DNA from: an uncultured Lachnospiraceae bacterium
GTDB taxonomy: Bacteria > Bacillota > Clostridia > Lachnospirales > Lachnospiraceae
NCBI GenBank assembly: GCA_947566705.1
Contig: CANOLA010000030.1
Coordinates: forward strand, 1-34,625
Reading direction: 5' to 3'
Length of the DNA stretch: 34,625 nt
A program made the translations under genes and the position numbers. This document shows, piece by piece, positions 26,581-34,419 of the stretch. The stretch's first letter is position 1. Each line of letters starts with the position of its first letter. The notes beneath the pieces were generated by a model. That model did not search any database. It was not told the origin of the DNA and was given only the letters and a program-made list of their open reading frames with translations.

Positions 26581-28995
26581 ATGGCAGAAGTTTATAATCA
26601 TAAGGCAATCGAACAGAAGTGGCAGAAATACTGGCAGGAAAATGAGACATTTAAGACAGATGTATGGGATTTCAGTAAACCGAAATACTATGCGCTGGAT
26701 ATGTTTCCATATCCCTCCGGCGTGGGGCTTCATGCAGGACATCCGGAAGGATATACGGCAACAGATATTATGTCAAGAATGAAGAGGATGCAGGGATATA
26801 ATGTACTTCATCCCATGGGATACGATTCGTTTGGTCTCCCGGCAGAGCAGTATGCAGTTTCCACCGGAAACCATCCGGCAGGTTTTACACAGGAAAATAT
26901 AAAGACATTTTCCAGACAGTTAAGGGAACTGGGATTTGATTATGACTGGTCAAAGATGGTTGCAACATCGGACCCGAAATTTTATAAATGGACACAGTGG
27001 ATTTTCAAGCGCCTGTATGAAGCCGGTTATGCAAAATATATTGACATGCCTGTGAACTGGTGCGAGGAGCTTGGAACAGTTCTTTCCAATGATGAGGTGA
27101 TTGACGGTAAATCGGAACGCGGCGGTTATCCGGTTATCCGTAAAAATATGAAGCAGTGGGTCATCGACCAGCCGGCATTTGCAGAGAAGCTGTTAGAGGG
27201 GCTTGAGGAGATTGACTGGCCGGAGTCCACGAAGGAAATCCAGCGTAACTGGATTGGAAAAAGTACCGGTGTGGAGGTTGCCTTTGAGATTGTCGGCGGA
27301 GGAAAGTTTTCAATTTTCACTACCTGTATTGAAACGATTTACGGAATTACATTTATGGTTCTTGCCCCGGACGGGGAAATTGTCAAAGGCCTGATGGACC
27401 GTGTGGAAAACAGGGAGGAAGTGCAGGCTTATATTGACGAGACAGTTAAGAAAAACGATATGGACCGGACCGAGTTAAATAAAACCAAATCCGGCTGTAT
27501 CTTAAAGGGACTGTATGCCATAAATCCGGTCAATGGAAAAGAGGTTCCGCTTTTCATCGGTGACTTTGTGCTTGCAAGCTATGGAACCGGTGCGGTTATG
27601 GCGGTTCCAAGCCATGACCAGCGTGACTTTGAATATGCCGTTGCCCACAATATTGACATGATTCAGGTAATTGACGGGGCAGATGTAAGTGAGCATGCAT
27701 TTGAAAAGCATGATTATCTCGGAAAAGGATGCAAACTGATAAATTCGGAAGAGTTTACCGGACTTACTGTTGAGGAAGCTAAGGAAGCCATTACAGTAAA
27801 ACTGGAAAAGATGGGTGTTGCTGAAAGAAAGGTAAACTATCATTTCCGGGAATGGATTTTTGCAAGGCAGAGATACTGGGGAGAGCCTGTACCATGTGTA
27901 TATAAAGAGGACGGTGAAATATATTTCATTCCGGATGAGGAACTTCCGCTGATTCTTCCGGAACTGGACGATTATAAGGGAAAGAACGGAAAGGCTCCGC
28001 TGGAAAATGCCGTGGAGTGGAAGCAGTATGACAAAAACGGTGTGAAAGGTGTGCGTGAAACATCCACCATGCCGGGTTCTGCCGGTTCTTCCTGGTATTA
28101 CATGAGATATATCGACCCGGATAATGAGAATGAATTTGCTGACCAGAAGCTGCTTGAGCACTGGCTTCCAGTCGATTTATATGTGGGAGGTCCGGAGCAT
28201 GCGGTTGGTCATCTGATGTATTCGCGTATCTGGAACCGTTTTCTGTATGACCAGGGACTGTCCCCGGTAAAGGAGCCTTTCCAGAAATTAGTACACCAGG
28301 GAATGATTCTTGGGGAAAATGGTATTAAGATGGGAAAACGTTTCCCGGAATATGTCGTAAATCCAAGTGATGTTGTAGAGGAACTGGGTGCGGATACCTT
28401 ACGGCTGTATGAGATGTTTATGGGACCGCTTGAGGTTTCCAAGCCATGGAATTCCAATAATGTGCAGGGGGCAAGGCGTTTTATCAGCCGTGTATGGAAA
28501 TTCTTTACGGAACCGTCCAATCTGACAGAGGATAATGACGGTACACTTACCAGAATCTATCACAAGACGGTAAAGAAGGTGACAAATGACTTTGAGGAGC
28601 TGGGATTTAATACAGCCATCAGCCAGATGATGATTTTTGTCAATGAAGTGTACAAGGCAGGAAGCTGCCCACGGGAATTTGCAGAGGGACTGATAAAAAT
28701 GCTTTCCTGTGTATGTCCGCATGTTGGTGAGGAAATCTGGGAGAAAATGGGCCATACGGATACGATAGCCTTTGAAAGCTGGCCGACCTATGATGAAGCG
28801 CTGACAGTAGATGATTCTGTTGAAATCGCAGTGCAGATTAATGGAAAAACAAGGGCGACACTTCAGATTCAGAAGACTGACCCGAAGGAGGAAGTTATCA
28901 CAAGAGCAAAGGAAACACTTGGCGATAAGCTGACTGGTAATATTGTTAAGGAGATTTATGTACCAGGCAGGATTGTAAATATTGTAATGAAGTAA
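26581..28995 (+). CDS. leuS: Leucyl-tRNA synthetase with atypical KMSKS and editing motifs
   Basis: The 804-residue class I synthetase charges tRNA-Leu and has the usual length for Firmicutes. HIGH is present as HAGH in YPSGVGLHAGHPEG. The CP1 editing domain covers about residues 220-410 and retains GTGAVMAVPSHDQRD. Two landmarks deviate. KMSKS reads KMGKR (GIKMGKRFPEYVVNPSD), and the threonine-rich editing peptide usually TTRPDTLFG reads TTCIETIYG. The strong overall similarity, including GYDSFGLPAEQYA and GADTLRLYEMFMGPLE, leaves the identity certain. A weak AGGCAGAAG precedes the ATG, and a terminator follows at 29012. Confidence 0.96.
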   Translation: MAEVYNHKAIEQKWQKYWQENETFKTDVWDFSKPKYYALDMFPYPSGVGLHAGHPEGYTATDIMSRMKRMQGYNVLHPMGYDSFGLPAEQYAVSTGNHPAGFTQENIKTFSRQLRELGFDYDWSKMVATSDPKFYKWTQWIFKRLYEAGYAKYIDMPVNWCEELGTVLSNDEVIDGKSERGGYPVIRKNMKQWVIDQPAFAEKLLEGLEEIDWPESTKEIQRNWIGKSTGVEVAFEIVGGGKFSIFTTCIETIYGITFMVLAPDGEIVKGLMDRVENREEVQAYIDETVKKNDMDRTELNKTKSGCILKGLYAINPVNGKEVPLFIGDFVLASYGTGAVMAVPSHDQRDFEYAVAHNIDMIQVIDGADVSEHAFEKHDYLGKGCKLINSEEFTGLTVEEAKEAITVKLEKMGVAERKVNYHFREWIFARQRYWGEPVPCVYKEDGEIYFIPDEELPLILPELDDYKGKNGKAPLENAVEWKQYDKNGVKGVRETSTMPGSAGSSWYYMRYIDPDNENEFADQKLLEHWLPVDLYVGGPEHAVGHLMYSRIWNRFLYDQGLSPVKEPFQKLVHQGMILGENGIKMGKRFPEYVVNPSDVVEELGADTLRLYEMFMGPLEVSKPWNSNNVQGARRFISRVWKFFTEPSNLTEDNDGTLTRIYHKTVKKVTNDFEELGFNTAISQMMIFVNEVYKAGSCPREFAEGLIKMLSCVCPHVGEEIWEKMGHTDTIAFESWPTYDEALTVDDSVEIAVQINGKTRATLQIQKTDPKEEVITRAKETLGDKLTGNIVKEIYVPGRIVNIVMK

Positions 28996-29011
28996 ATAGG
29001 AAAGACATGGG

Positions 29012-29041
29012 CAGTGCCTCTTTATGGGGCGCTGTTTTTTT
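29012..29041 (+). terminator. Intrinsic terminator of leuS
   Basis: CAGTGCCTC pairs with GGGGCGCTG (two G:U wobbles) around a TTTAT loop, followed by seven Ts (29035-29041). Confidence 0.9.
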
Positions 29042-29054
29042 GTATTAAAGGAAA

Positions 29055-29072
29055 GTTCTCCTTTCGGAGAAC
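29055..29072. repeat. Short inverted repeat near the left edge of the IS remnant
   Basis: GTTCTCC and GGAGAAC form a perfect 7-bp stem around TTTC. It could belong to the end of the IS91-like element, whose ends are marked by hairpins, or be unrelated. No second copy was seen in the window. Confidence 0.4.
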
Positions 29073-29081
29073 CCCTGAATT

Positions 29082-29106
29082 AAAAATGCCCGCTGGAAGC
29101 GGGCAT
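29082..29106 (-). terminator. Terminator of the small acidic ORF (minus strand)
   Basis: ATGCCCGC pairs with GCGGGCAT around TGGAA. Read on the minus strand it is followed by TTTTTA, 17 bases behind the stop of the small gene. Confidence 0.8.
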
Positions 29107-29123
29107 GCTGAAACAGACGGTGG

Positions 29124-29309
29124 TTAAAAGAGGTTAATATAGAAGCCCTCTTCAAATTCATCATCGCCAAGGTCATCATCTTCAGTTAAAAAGTAGTGCA
29201 TATCCAATAAATCGGAATCAGTCATAGTTCTGACCAATTTGGGTGTCATTCCTTCTGGGGGATTTTTGATATATTTTTGCCTGAGTTCATCTATGTGTTT
29301 TTGATCCAT
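29124..29309 (-). CDS. Small acidic protein next to the transposase, function unknown
   Basis: The product is 61 residues from the ATG whose CAT is at 29307-29309. AGGAGG lies 10 bases upstream and decides this start over the longer frame. It starts MDQKHIDELRQKYIKNPPEGM, a helical, charged part, and ends in a strongly acidic tail (EDDDLGDDEFEEGFYINLF). There is no membrane segment. It lies 55 bases behind the transposase on the same strand and has its own terminator, so it probably belonged to the mobile element. I do not recognise a function. Confidence 0.65.
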   Translation of the reverse strand: MDQKHIDELRQKYIKNPPEGMTPKLVRTMTDSDLLDMHYFLTEDDDLGDDEFEEGFYINLF

Positions 29310-29364
29310 TTGTGGCAGCCTCCTGTCTGTAATAAATACAGTATGGGGCAAATGGGAAAGGAAG

Positions 29365-30328
29365 TCAAGCAGAGCGGGAACGTGGGGAAAGCTTATGCTT
29401 CCTCATCACCCTTTTGTATAATTCCTCCAGAGAAACCCGTTCGTGTTTATGATACAGCTCAAGAAAGAGCATTTCTTTTTTGCAGTCCGGACATTGTAAT
29501 GGGTCACAGCCCATAGTGAGAAGAAAACGTTTGCGCCAGGTGTTGAGATCAAGAATGATCCGGTGTTTCGATTTGTGGACCGCCTTGTACAGCTTATCGT
29601 CTATTTCACGGTGTCTTGCATAAAGGCCATAGTAGCGTGTCATTTTGAAATTTTTTTGGGGGATATGCTGGATAAGCAGTTTGATAAAATCAATAGCCGG
29701 GAGGGTCTTTTTGACGAAAGCGTTGTCTTCGTGCCTGTTATAATGGAAAGCCACATTGTTCCCGTCATAGGAATCGATTCTGGAAAGGACGATGACCGGG
29801 CGTCCAAGGTAGCGGCTGACATATTTCACAATAGATTTTGGGTCACAGAGGTTTGGCTTTGCGTAAACATAAAAGCCGTTTTTGTCTTTGCGGTATATTT
29901 CAGATTTTGTTTTTCTGAAAGAAGGGCCGATACGTTTTTGCAGCTTATTTAACAGGACAGTCTGAAAAGACTTACGGAGGTAAGAATAATTGAAATATTT
30001 TACAGTGCGCCAGAATCCGTCATCAGAATATTCGCCTTCGGTAAGAAGGCAGTGGATATGGGGATTCCATTCGAGAGGACGGCCGAAAGTATGAAGGACA
30101 CAAATAAAACCCGGGACAAAATTTGGAATGGCAGCGGAAAGGGACAAATTTAAGCTTCCCACAATGGGGGCAGCCATACATGGCGCCACCGTAGGAGGGA
30201 TTGCCACAGTTGATTACTTTTTCGATGTTTTCCATTACAACAGGTCTTGGATTTATATCGTATTCAATAATTTCGTAATAATCTCTAAGCATTTCCTGTA
30301 TCACGTTCATGAGATTATTATGAAACAC
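29365..30328 (-). pseudogene. IS91-family transposase, internally deleted and frameshifted
   Basis: Two minus-strand frames together spell an IS91/IS801-type (Y2) transposase. The upstream frame (30328 down to about 30112) has the zinc-binding start with YGCPHCGKLKFVPFRCHSKFC. It breaks off at about 30110-30115, where the other frame continues with PGFICVLHTFGRPLEWNPHIHCLLTEG to the stop at 29365. The HUH motif (PHIHCL) and the YxxxY pair (RYYGLYARHR) are intact in the second part. Known relatives carry a cysteine-rich segment and helices between these parts, so I infer a loss of roughly 60-75 codons, not a multiple of three bases. The first likely start is ATG at about 30307. Confidence 0.85.
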
Positions 30329-30350
30329 AGTAGAGCAAAAAGCAAGTCCT

Positions 30351-30372
30351 TGCCCCTCAAGATTGAGGGGCA
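30351..30372. repeat. Perfect 9-bp hairpin at the right edge of the IS remnant
   Basis: TGCCCCTCA and TGAGGGGCA pair around AGAT. It sits about 40 bases upstream of the transposase start, where IS91-type elements carry a terminal hairpin, so it may mark the upstream (terIS) end. The family's usual tetranucleotide target cannot be confirmed here. Confidence 0.5.
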
Positions 30373-30383
30373 GGGGAGTTGAG

Positions 30384-30402
30384 ATGCCGGAGGCATTTTT
30401 TT
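30384..30402 (+). terminator. Small hairpin with T-run, orphan
   Basis: ATGCC and GGCAT pair around GGA, followed by seven Ts (30396-30402). No plus-strand gene ends nearby, so it may be the terminator of a gene lost when the element inserted. Confidence 0.5.
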
Positions 30403-30525
30403 ATGGAAATTAGATATAACAGTTATTAGGGGGCAAATCATATGATTTCAAATTAATCATTACGGTTATAAAGATGATAAAAAACAATTATTTATATGTA
30501 ATTAGTGCGATTATAATATTGAATA

Positions 30526-30554
30526 TTGACTGCGATAGGGAAAAGGTGTATTAT
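30526..30554 (+). promoter_or_regulatory. Sigma-A promoter of the subtilase-LRR unit
   Basis: TTGACT (30526-30531), a 17-base spacer and TATTAT (30549-30554) lie in an AT-rich 284-base spacer. Transcription should start near 30561, leaving a leader of about 125 bases. Confidence 0.75.
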
Positions 30555-30563
30555 GTTTTTATA

Positions 30564-30653
30564 AGATAATAAACCCGATAATTTGAAAATACATATATCG
30601 GTGCATTATCTAGAAATTTGTAGGACTGAAAGAATGTTTATACATTCTGCAGT
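30564..30653 (+). promoter_or_regulatory. Structured 5' leader of the subtilase mRNA
   Basis: Starting at the inferred transcript 5' end, AGATAAT (30564-30570) pairs with ATTATCT (30605-30611), and inside it CCGATA (30575-30580) pairs with TATCGG (30596-30601). A second hairpin pairs ACTG..AGAATGT (30625-30637) with ACATTCT..CAGT (30642-30653) around TTAT, followed by a short T-run. I know of no riboswitch class that matches. It may be an mRNA-stabilising leader or a weak attenuator. Confidence 0.45.
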
Positions 30654-30686
30654 TTTGTCAGAATCATAAAGGAGGCGGTTTTTGAT

Positions 30687-32774
30687 ATGAAAAAGAAAGA
30701 AAAAAGAATGAGGGCAGGATGTTGGGGAGCAAGAGGAATTTCCTTTTTGCTGGCAGCCGGTATGCTGATTCCTTTGTTCAGAGGAGTTTGTATTAGTGCA
30801 AAAGCAGTGGAGGCAGAGAATCAGTATGTTGTAATGACAGAGAACTCTGAAGTTAAGCTACAGCTTGAGGAAGATTACGCCAACGATTCGCAAAAGGAAT
30901 CAGTGACTGTGAAAACAGAAAATGTGACAGTTCTGGAGCTGACGGCACATGAAGTGGATGATGTGGAACGCCAGAACGGGGTTCTGCTGGTGGAAGAGAA
31001 TATTATTTTTGCGGGAAGTGATTTCGAGGATGATAACTTTAATGATACATTTGGAACGGATTTTAAAGATGAGTATGAGATGAGGAAATATCTTAGAAAT
31101 ATACGCACGCATCAGAATCAGGCTGTGGACACATCAGACCAGTGGAACATTGATGCAGTGAATGCAAATAATAGGGAGTACAGCAGGCAGGACGACAGAG
31201 TAAAGGTAGCTGTTATGGATTCCGGGGTTACACTGTCAGAGGACATTGATGTAAAGGAACGAGTAAATATGGTTACAGATGAAGAAGGAGTTGAACCCTT
31301 GTTTGAGGATATGTCTGGACATGGAACCGCAGTTGCAAGTGTTATTGCGGCGAAAGAAAACAACTTTGGTGTTACGGGAATTAATCCAAATGCAGAGTTG
31401 TATTCCATTAGAGTACTGGATAGTAACAAACAAGCACCACTCAGTCGGATTATTCAGGGAATCTACTGGTGTATTGATCAGAACGTTGATATTATTAATA
31501 TGAGCTTTGGAACAGAGGTAAGGTCAGGCATTCTGGAACAGGTCATTAAGGAAGCCGAAAATCATGGAATACTTATGATTGCAGCAGCAGGAAATCGCGG
31601 AAGGGAGGGAATGGAAACTGTGGAATTTCCGGCCGCTTTTGAAGAGGTAGTTGCAGTAGGTTCCTCTAATGCACAAGGTCAGATGTGTGAAGCAAGTTCA
31701 GCAGGAACAGAAATTGAACTGCTGGCACCGGGGGAAAAGATACCTGCAATAGGGAATTTTGATGAGATTGTCTGTACCGGAGGAACTAGTATGGCAGCTC
31801 CGCATGTAACTGGAATTGCCTCTGTCTTGTGGGCAAAGGATACAACAAAATCAGCTTCATTTATCCGTGCATTGCTGGATGCCAGTGCAAATCGTGTTTC
31901 AGTTGACGGTATATCAGGAAACGGAATTGTGGATTTGGATTATGCCCTTGCAGTTTATGATGATTTTTCCGGTGTTTATGAAGAAAACGGACAGTCTGCA
32001 GTGGTTCCTGGAAATCCGAGTGAAATTAAAACATATGAGGATACTGTGGTGAATGCCTGCTGGAGCAAAAGCGACCATATGAATGCTTTAAATGGCTATA
32101 CAGATACAAGTGCAAATGTGCTCGCTGTCATTAAACAAGGAGCACAGACACCTGATATATACTTAAAGTATAATGCCAGTGCAGATGAGGAAAAACGCAA
32201 TGACAGTTTCCATGGAAGCTATAACTATGCATCTAATTATATTTTTATGATGCGTATAGCACGCGTATGCTTTAATCAGGGGTGGTCTGCTGCAGTAGCT
32301 TTTGCCAAAGTACCGGATAACTGTCCGATTGCAAATAGTGTTGGACAGAAACAGCTTATATACGGGTTAAGTATATTAGAGAAAAAGTGGGATGAAATTT
32401 TAAAAGGGCATGAAATTAGTGATAGGAACAAAGCCAGAGTTCTTGTCGGGACTGCAATTCATATGATAATGGATGCATATGCACATAAAGCATATGAACA
32501 AAAAAACGGTACATGGATACATATTGCGGGTGATGACAGGGATAATAAAAGTTATGTGGAAAGCAGATACAAAACAGCGAAGCAGGCGGCATTAAACATC
32601 GTAGATGTGTGGCATTATGCATGGACACCGGACTGTCTGGTGCTTTACCGTCCAGAAAGCCATGATGCAGCAAAATTTAAAATGCAAAAGCTTGCAAGTT
32701 ACTGCATGCGTGCAGACCAGACACAGTATATGGAGCATCCGGGATGGTTTGCCGCAAGGTCAGTTGAAAATTAA
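30687..32774 (+). CDS. Secreted subtilisin-like protease (S8) with extra C-terminal HxxxDxxxH domain
   Basis: The 695-residue product begins after a perfect AAAGGAGG 11 bases upstream. A signal peptide with a long basic start (MKKKEKRMRAGCWG, then ISFLLAAGMLIPLF) ends near AKAVEA, about residue 45. A propeptide-like part runs to about 160. The catalytic triad is Asp178 (VAVMDSGV), His212 (GHGTAVASVIA) and Ser368 (GGTSMAAPHVTG), all intact, so it should be active. From about residue 430 a second, helix-rich domain with GTAIHMIMDAYAHKAYE (His592, Asp596, His600) runs to the end. This spacing recalls zinc-dependent phospholipase C and S1/P1 nuclease sites, which is inference only. No cell-wall anchor is present. 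The LRR gene follows after 24 bases. Confidence 0.85.
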   Translation: MKKKEKRMRAGCWGARGISFLLAAGMLIPLFRGVCISAKAVEAENQYVVMTENSEVKLQLEEDYANDSQKESVTVKTENVTVLELTAHEVDDVERQNGVLLVEENIIFAGSDFEDDNFNDTFGTDFKDEYEMRKYLRNIRTHQNQAVDTSDQWNIDAVNANNREYSRQDDRVKVAVMDSGVTLSEDIDVKERVNMVTDEEGVEPLFEDMSGHGTAVASVIAAKENNFGVTGINPNAELYSIRVLDSNKQAPLSRIIQGIYWCIDQNVDIINMSFGTEVRSGILEQVIKEAENHGILMIAAAGNRGREGMETVEFPAAFEEVVAVGSSNAQGQMCEASSAGTEIELLAPGEKIPAIGNFDEIVCTGGTSMAAPHVTGIASVLWAKDTTKSASFIRALLDASANRVSVDGISGNGIVDLDYALAVYDDFSGVYEENGQSAVVPGNPSEIKTYEDTVVNACWSKSDHMNALNGYTDTSANVLAVIKQGAQTPDIYLKYNASADEEKRNDSFHGSYNYASNYIFMMRIARVCFNQGWSAAVAFAKVPDNCPIANSVGQKQLIYGLSILEKKWDEILKGHEISDRNKARVLVGTAIHMIMDAYAHKAYEQKNGTWIHIAGDDRDNKSYVESRYKTAKQAALNIVDVWHYAWTPDCLVLYRPESHDAAKFKMQKLASYCMRADQTQYMEHPGWFAARSVEN

Positions 32775-32798
32775 CTGAAAAACAGGGAGGAATGGGAA

Positions 32799-34259
32799 AT
32801 GAAGAAGTGGAAAAAAGTGTTACTGTTTATTTTGCTGTTAATGGTATGCGCTTTTACAGTACCGTCTGCTTGTCAGGCAAAGCCCATGGCAGTAATGGAG
32901 ACAGAAAAATGGGATTCCTATGAAGTTGTTACATCAGGCAGATGCGGAAAAAATGTCAGTTACAAAATGTATAAAACGGGGAAGGACACCTATGCCCTGC
33001 AGTTGTACGGGACAGGAAGAACAGATGATTATACAGATGATGACTCCTTTAATTTTCAGTATACCAGACCGTGGGACGGGACCAAGAGCAATCCGGCTGA
33101 ATATGTATATCTTCTGGAAAATAATGTGACAGAAATTGAGGTTGGAGAAGGGATTACATATATTGGTTCGGCAGCCTTTGCAGATTTCTGGAATCCAAAC
33201 CTGAAAGTTTTCCTTCCTTCTACTCTAAAGGGAATTGGGAATTATGCATTTTTTAGTTGTAAACTGCATGAAATAAATATCCCGAACAAAGTAGAGTTGA
33301 TAGGAAACCATGCATTTGCAGACTGCAGTAACATAAAACTGTTTACACTGCCAGACAGTCTTACCCAGCTTGGAAAAGCCTCCTTTTCCGGAATGGAGAG
33401 CCTGCAGAAGCTGGACAATTGGAATGACAAAATTACGGAGATACCAGATTCCCTGCTTTGTAAAACAGCAATTAATGATTTTACAGTTCCGGATGCAGTT
33501 ACCAGAATAGGCAGGAATGTATTTTCAGGATGTCAGAATCTGACAAGGGTAAACTGGAATGATAAGGTAAAGGAAATTGGGGACATGGCATTTTGTTCTT
33601 CTGGTCTTGAAAGCATGGTTATTCCGGATACAGTTGAGAAGGTAGGGGAGCGGGTTTTTTCTGACTGCAGGAATTTAAAAAACATGGCACTTGGTAAAGG
33701 TCAGAAAGGGATACTGGGGGCTTCCAGTTTTTATAACTGTATTACTTTAAGCAAAATTGAGATTTCGGATCAGATAACAGGGATTGCTGATGCCGCATTT
33801 TACAACTGTATATCCATGGAATCCGTTGAGATTCCGGACAGTGTGACAAGGATTGGAAAAAAAGCATTTTATGGATGTAAATCCCTGGAGCAGATTCATC
33901 TGCCAAAAGGAATTAAAGTGGTGAATGATGCGGCATTCCGTGGCTGTGGAATGCTGAGAAGTATAAAACTTCCGGACAGTGTAACTAAAATTGGAAAAGA
34001 GGCGTTTTACGGTTCCAATCTGCATGCAGCGGTTCTGCCGGACAAAGTAAATTCAATCGGGGCAAATGCATTTAAAAACTGTAAGAAGCTAACAATGGTA
34101 AAGCTTGGGAAGGGAATAAAAACCATACACAAAAGTGCATTTACCAGCTGCGTATCATTAAAGGAAATTCGTGTGCCGAAAAAGAAGTATAAGGCATACA
34201 AAGAAATATTAAAATTACCTTTGTCCAAACTGAAAAAAGTGAAAATAGCAAAATACTAA
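32799..34259 (+). CDS. Secreted BspA-type leucine-rich-repeat protein
   Basis: The 486-residue product has a signal peptide (KKWKKVLLFILLLMVCAFTV, cut near SACQA). A unique beta-rich N-terminal region (about 30-115) follows, with the phrase SGRCGKNVSYKMYKTGKDTY. Then come about 15 tandem repeats of 22-24 residues of the LRR_5/BspA type, built on IGxxAFxxCxxLxxIxIPDSV. Some are degenerate (NWNDKITE, LGKGQKG). The last repeat runs into a basic tail (LSKLKKVKIAKY) with no sortase motif or membrane anchor. Such proteins bind host or bacterial surface ligands. AGGGAGGAATGG precedes the ATG, and the protease gene ends 24 bases upstream, so the two are secreted together. Confidence 0.88.
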   Translation: MKKWKKVLLFILLLMVCAFTVPSACQAKPMAVMETEKWDSYEVVTSGRCGKNVSYKMYKTGKDTYALQLYGTGRTDDYTDDDSFNFQYTRPWDGTKSNPAEYVYLLENNVTEIEVGEGITYIGSAAFADFWNPNLKVFLPSTLKGIGNYAFFSCKLHEINIPNKVELIGNHAFADCSNIKLFTLPDSLTQLGKASFSGMESLQKLDNWNDKITEIPDSLLCKTAINDFTVPDAVTRIGRNVFSGCQNLTRVNWNDKVKEIGDMAFCSSGLESMVIPDTVEKVGERVFSDCRNLKNMALGKGQKGILGASSFYNCITLSKIEISDQITGIADAAFYNCISMESVEIPDSVTRIGKKAFYGCKSLEQIHLPKGIKVVNDAAFRGCGMLRSIKLPDSVTKIGKEAFYGSNLHAAVLPDKVNSIGANAFKNCKKLTMVKLGKGIKTIHKSAFTSCVSLKEIRVPKKKYKAYKEILKLPLSKLKKVKIAKY

Positions 34260-34280
34260 TACTGTAAAGAGAACTATAGG

Positions 34281-34322
34281 AGGGTGTTCCCAAAGTCATG
34301 AAATGACAGAGGACACCCTTTT
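34281..34322 (+). terminator. Intrinsic terminator of the subtilase-LRR unit
   Basis: AGGGTGTTCC pairs with GGACACCCT (one bulged T), and an inner GTCAT/ATGAC stem sits in the loop. TTTTC follows. It lies 22 bases after the LRR stop. Confidence 0.85.
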
Positions 34323-34365
34323 CTGCCTGGTTATGTGCCTTCCATGTAAAATATGGAAATATGGG

Positions 34366-34394
34366 TTGTTATTTGTTTGTATATATGATATTAT
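34366..34394 (+). promoter_or_regulatory. Possible promoter in front of the second subtilase
   Basis: TTGTTA (34366-34371), a 17-base spacer and TATTAT (34389-34394) occur in very AT-rich DNA. The low complexity makes chance matches likely. Confidence 0.3.
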
Positions 34395-34419
34395 TTTTAT
34401 AATAATAATTAAATTTTAA

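Larger units (their letters stand above)
29086..30372 (-). mobile_element. Remnant of an IS91-like (HUH/Y2) element, ends uncertain
   Basis: The stretch holds a broken HUH/Y2 transposase gene and a small co-oriented ORF. It is flanked by hairpins at 29086-29106 and 30351-30372. IS91-type elements lack inverted-repeat termini and make no target duplication, so the ends cannot be placed from sequence features alone. It separates the housekeeping region ending at leuS from the accessory genes on the right. Confidence 0.5.

Noticed and set aside
29563-29952. Plus-strand open frame within the transposase
   Set aside because: It is antisense to the HUH/Y2 transposase reading, which has recognisable motifs.
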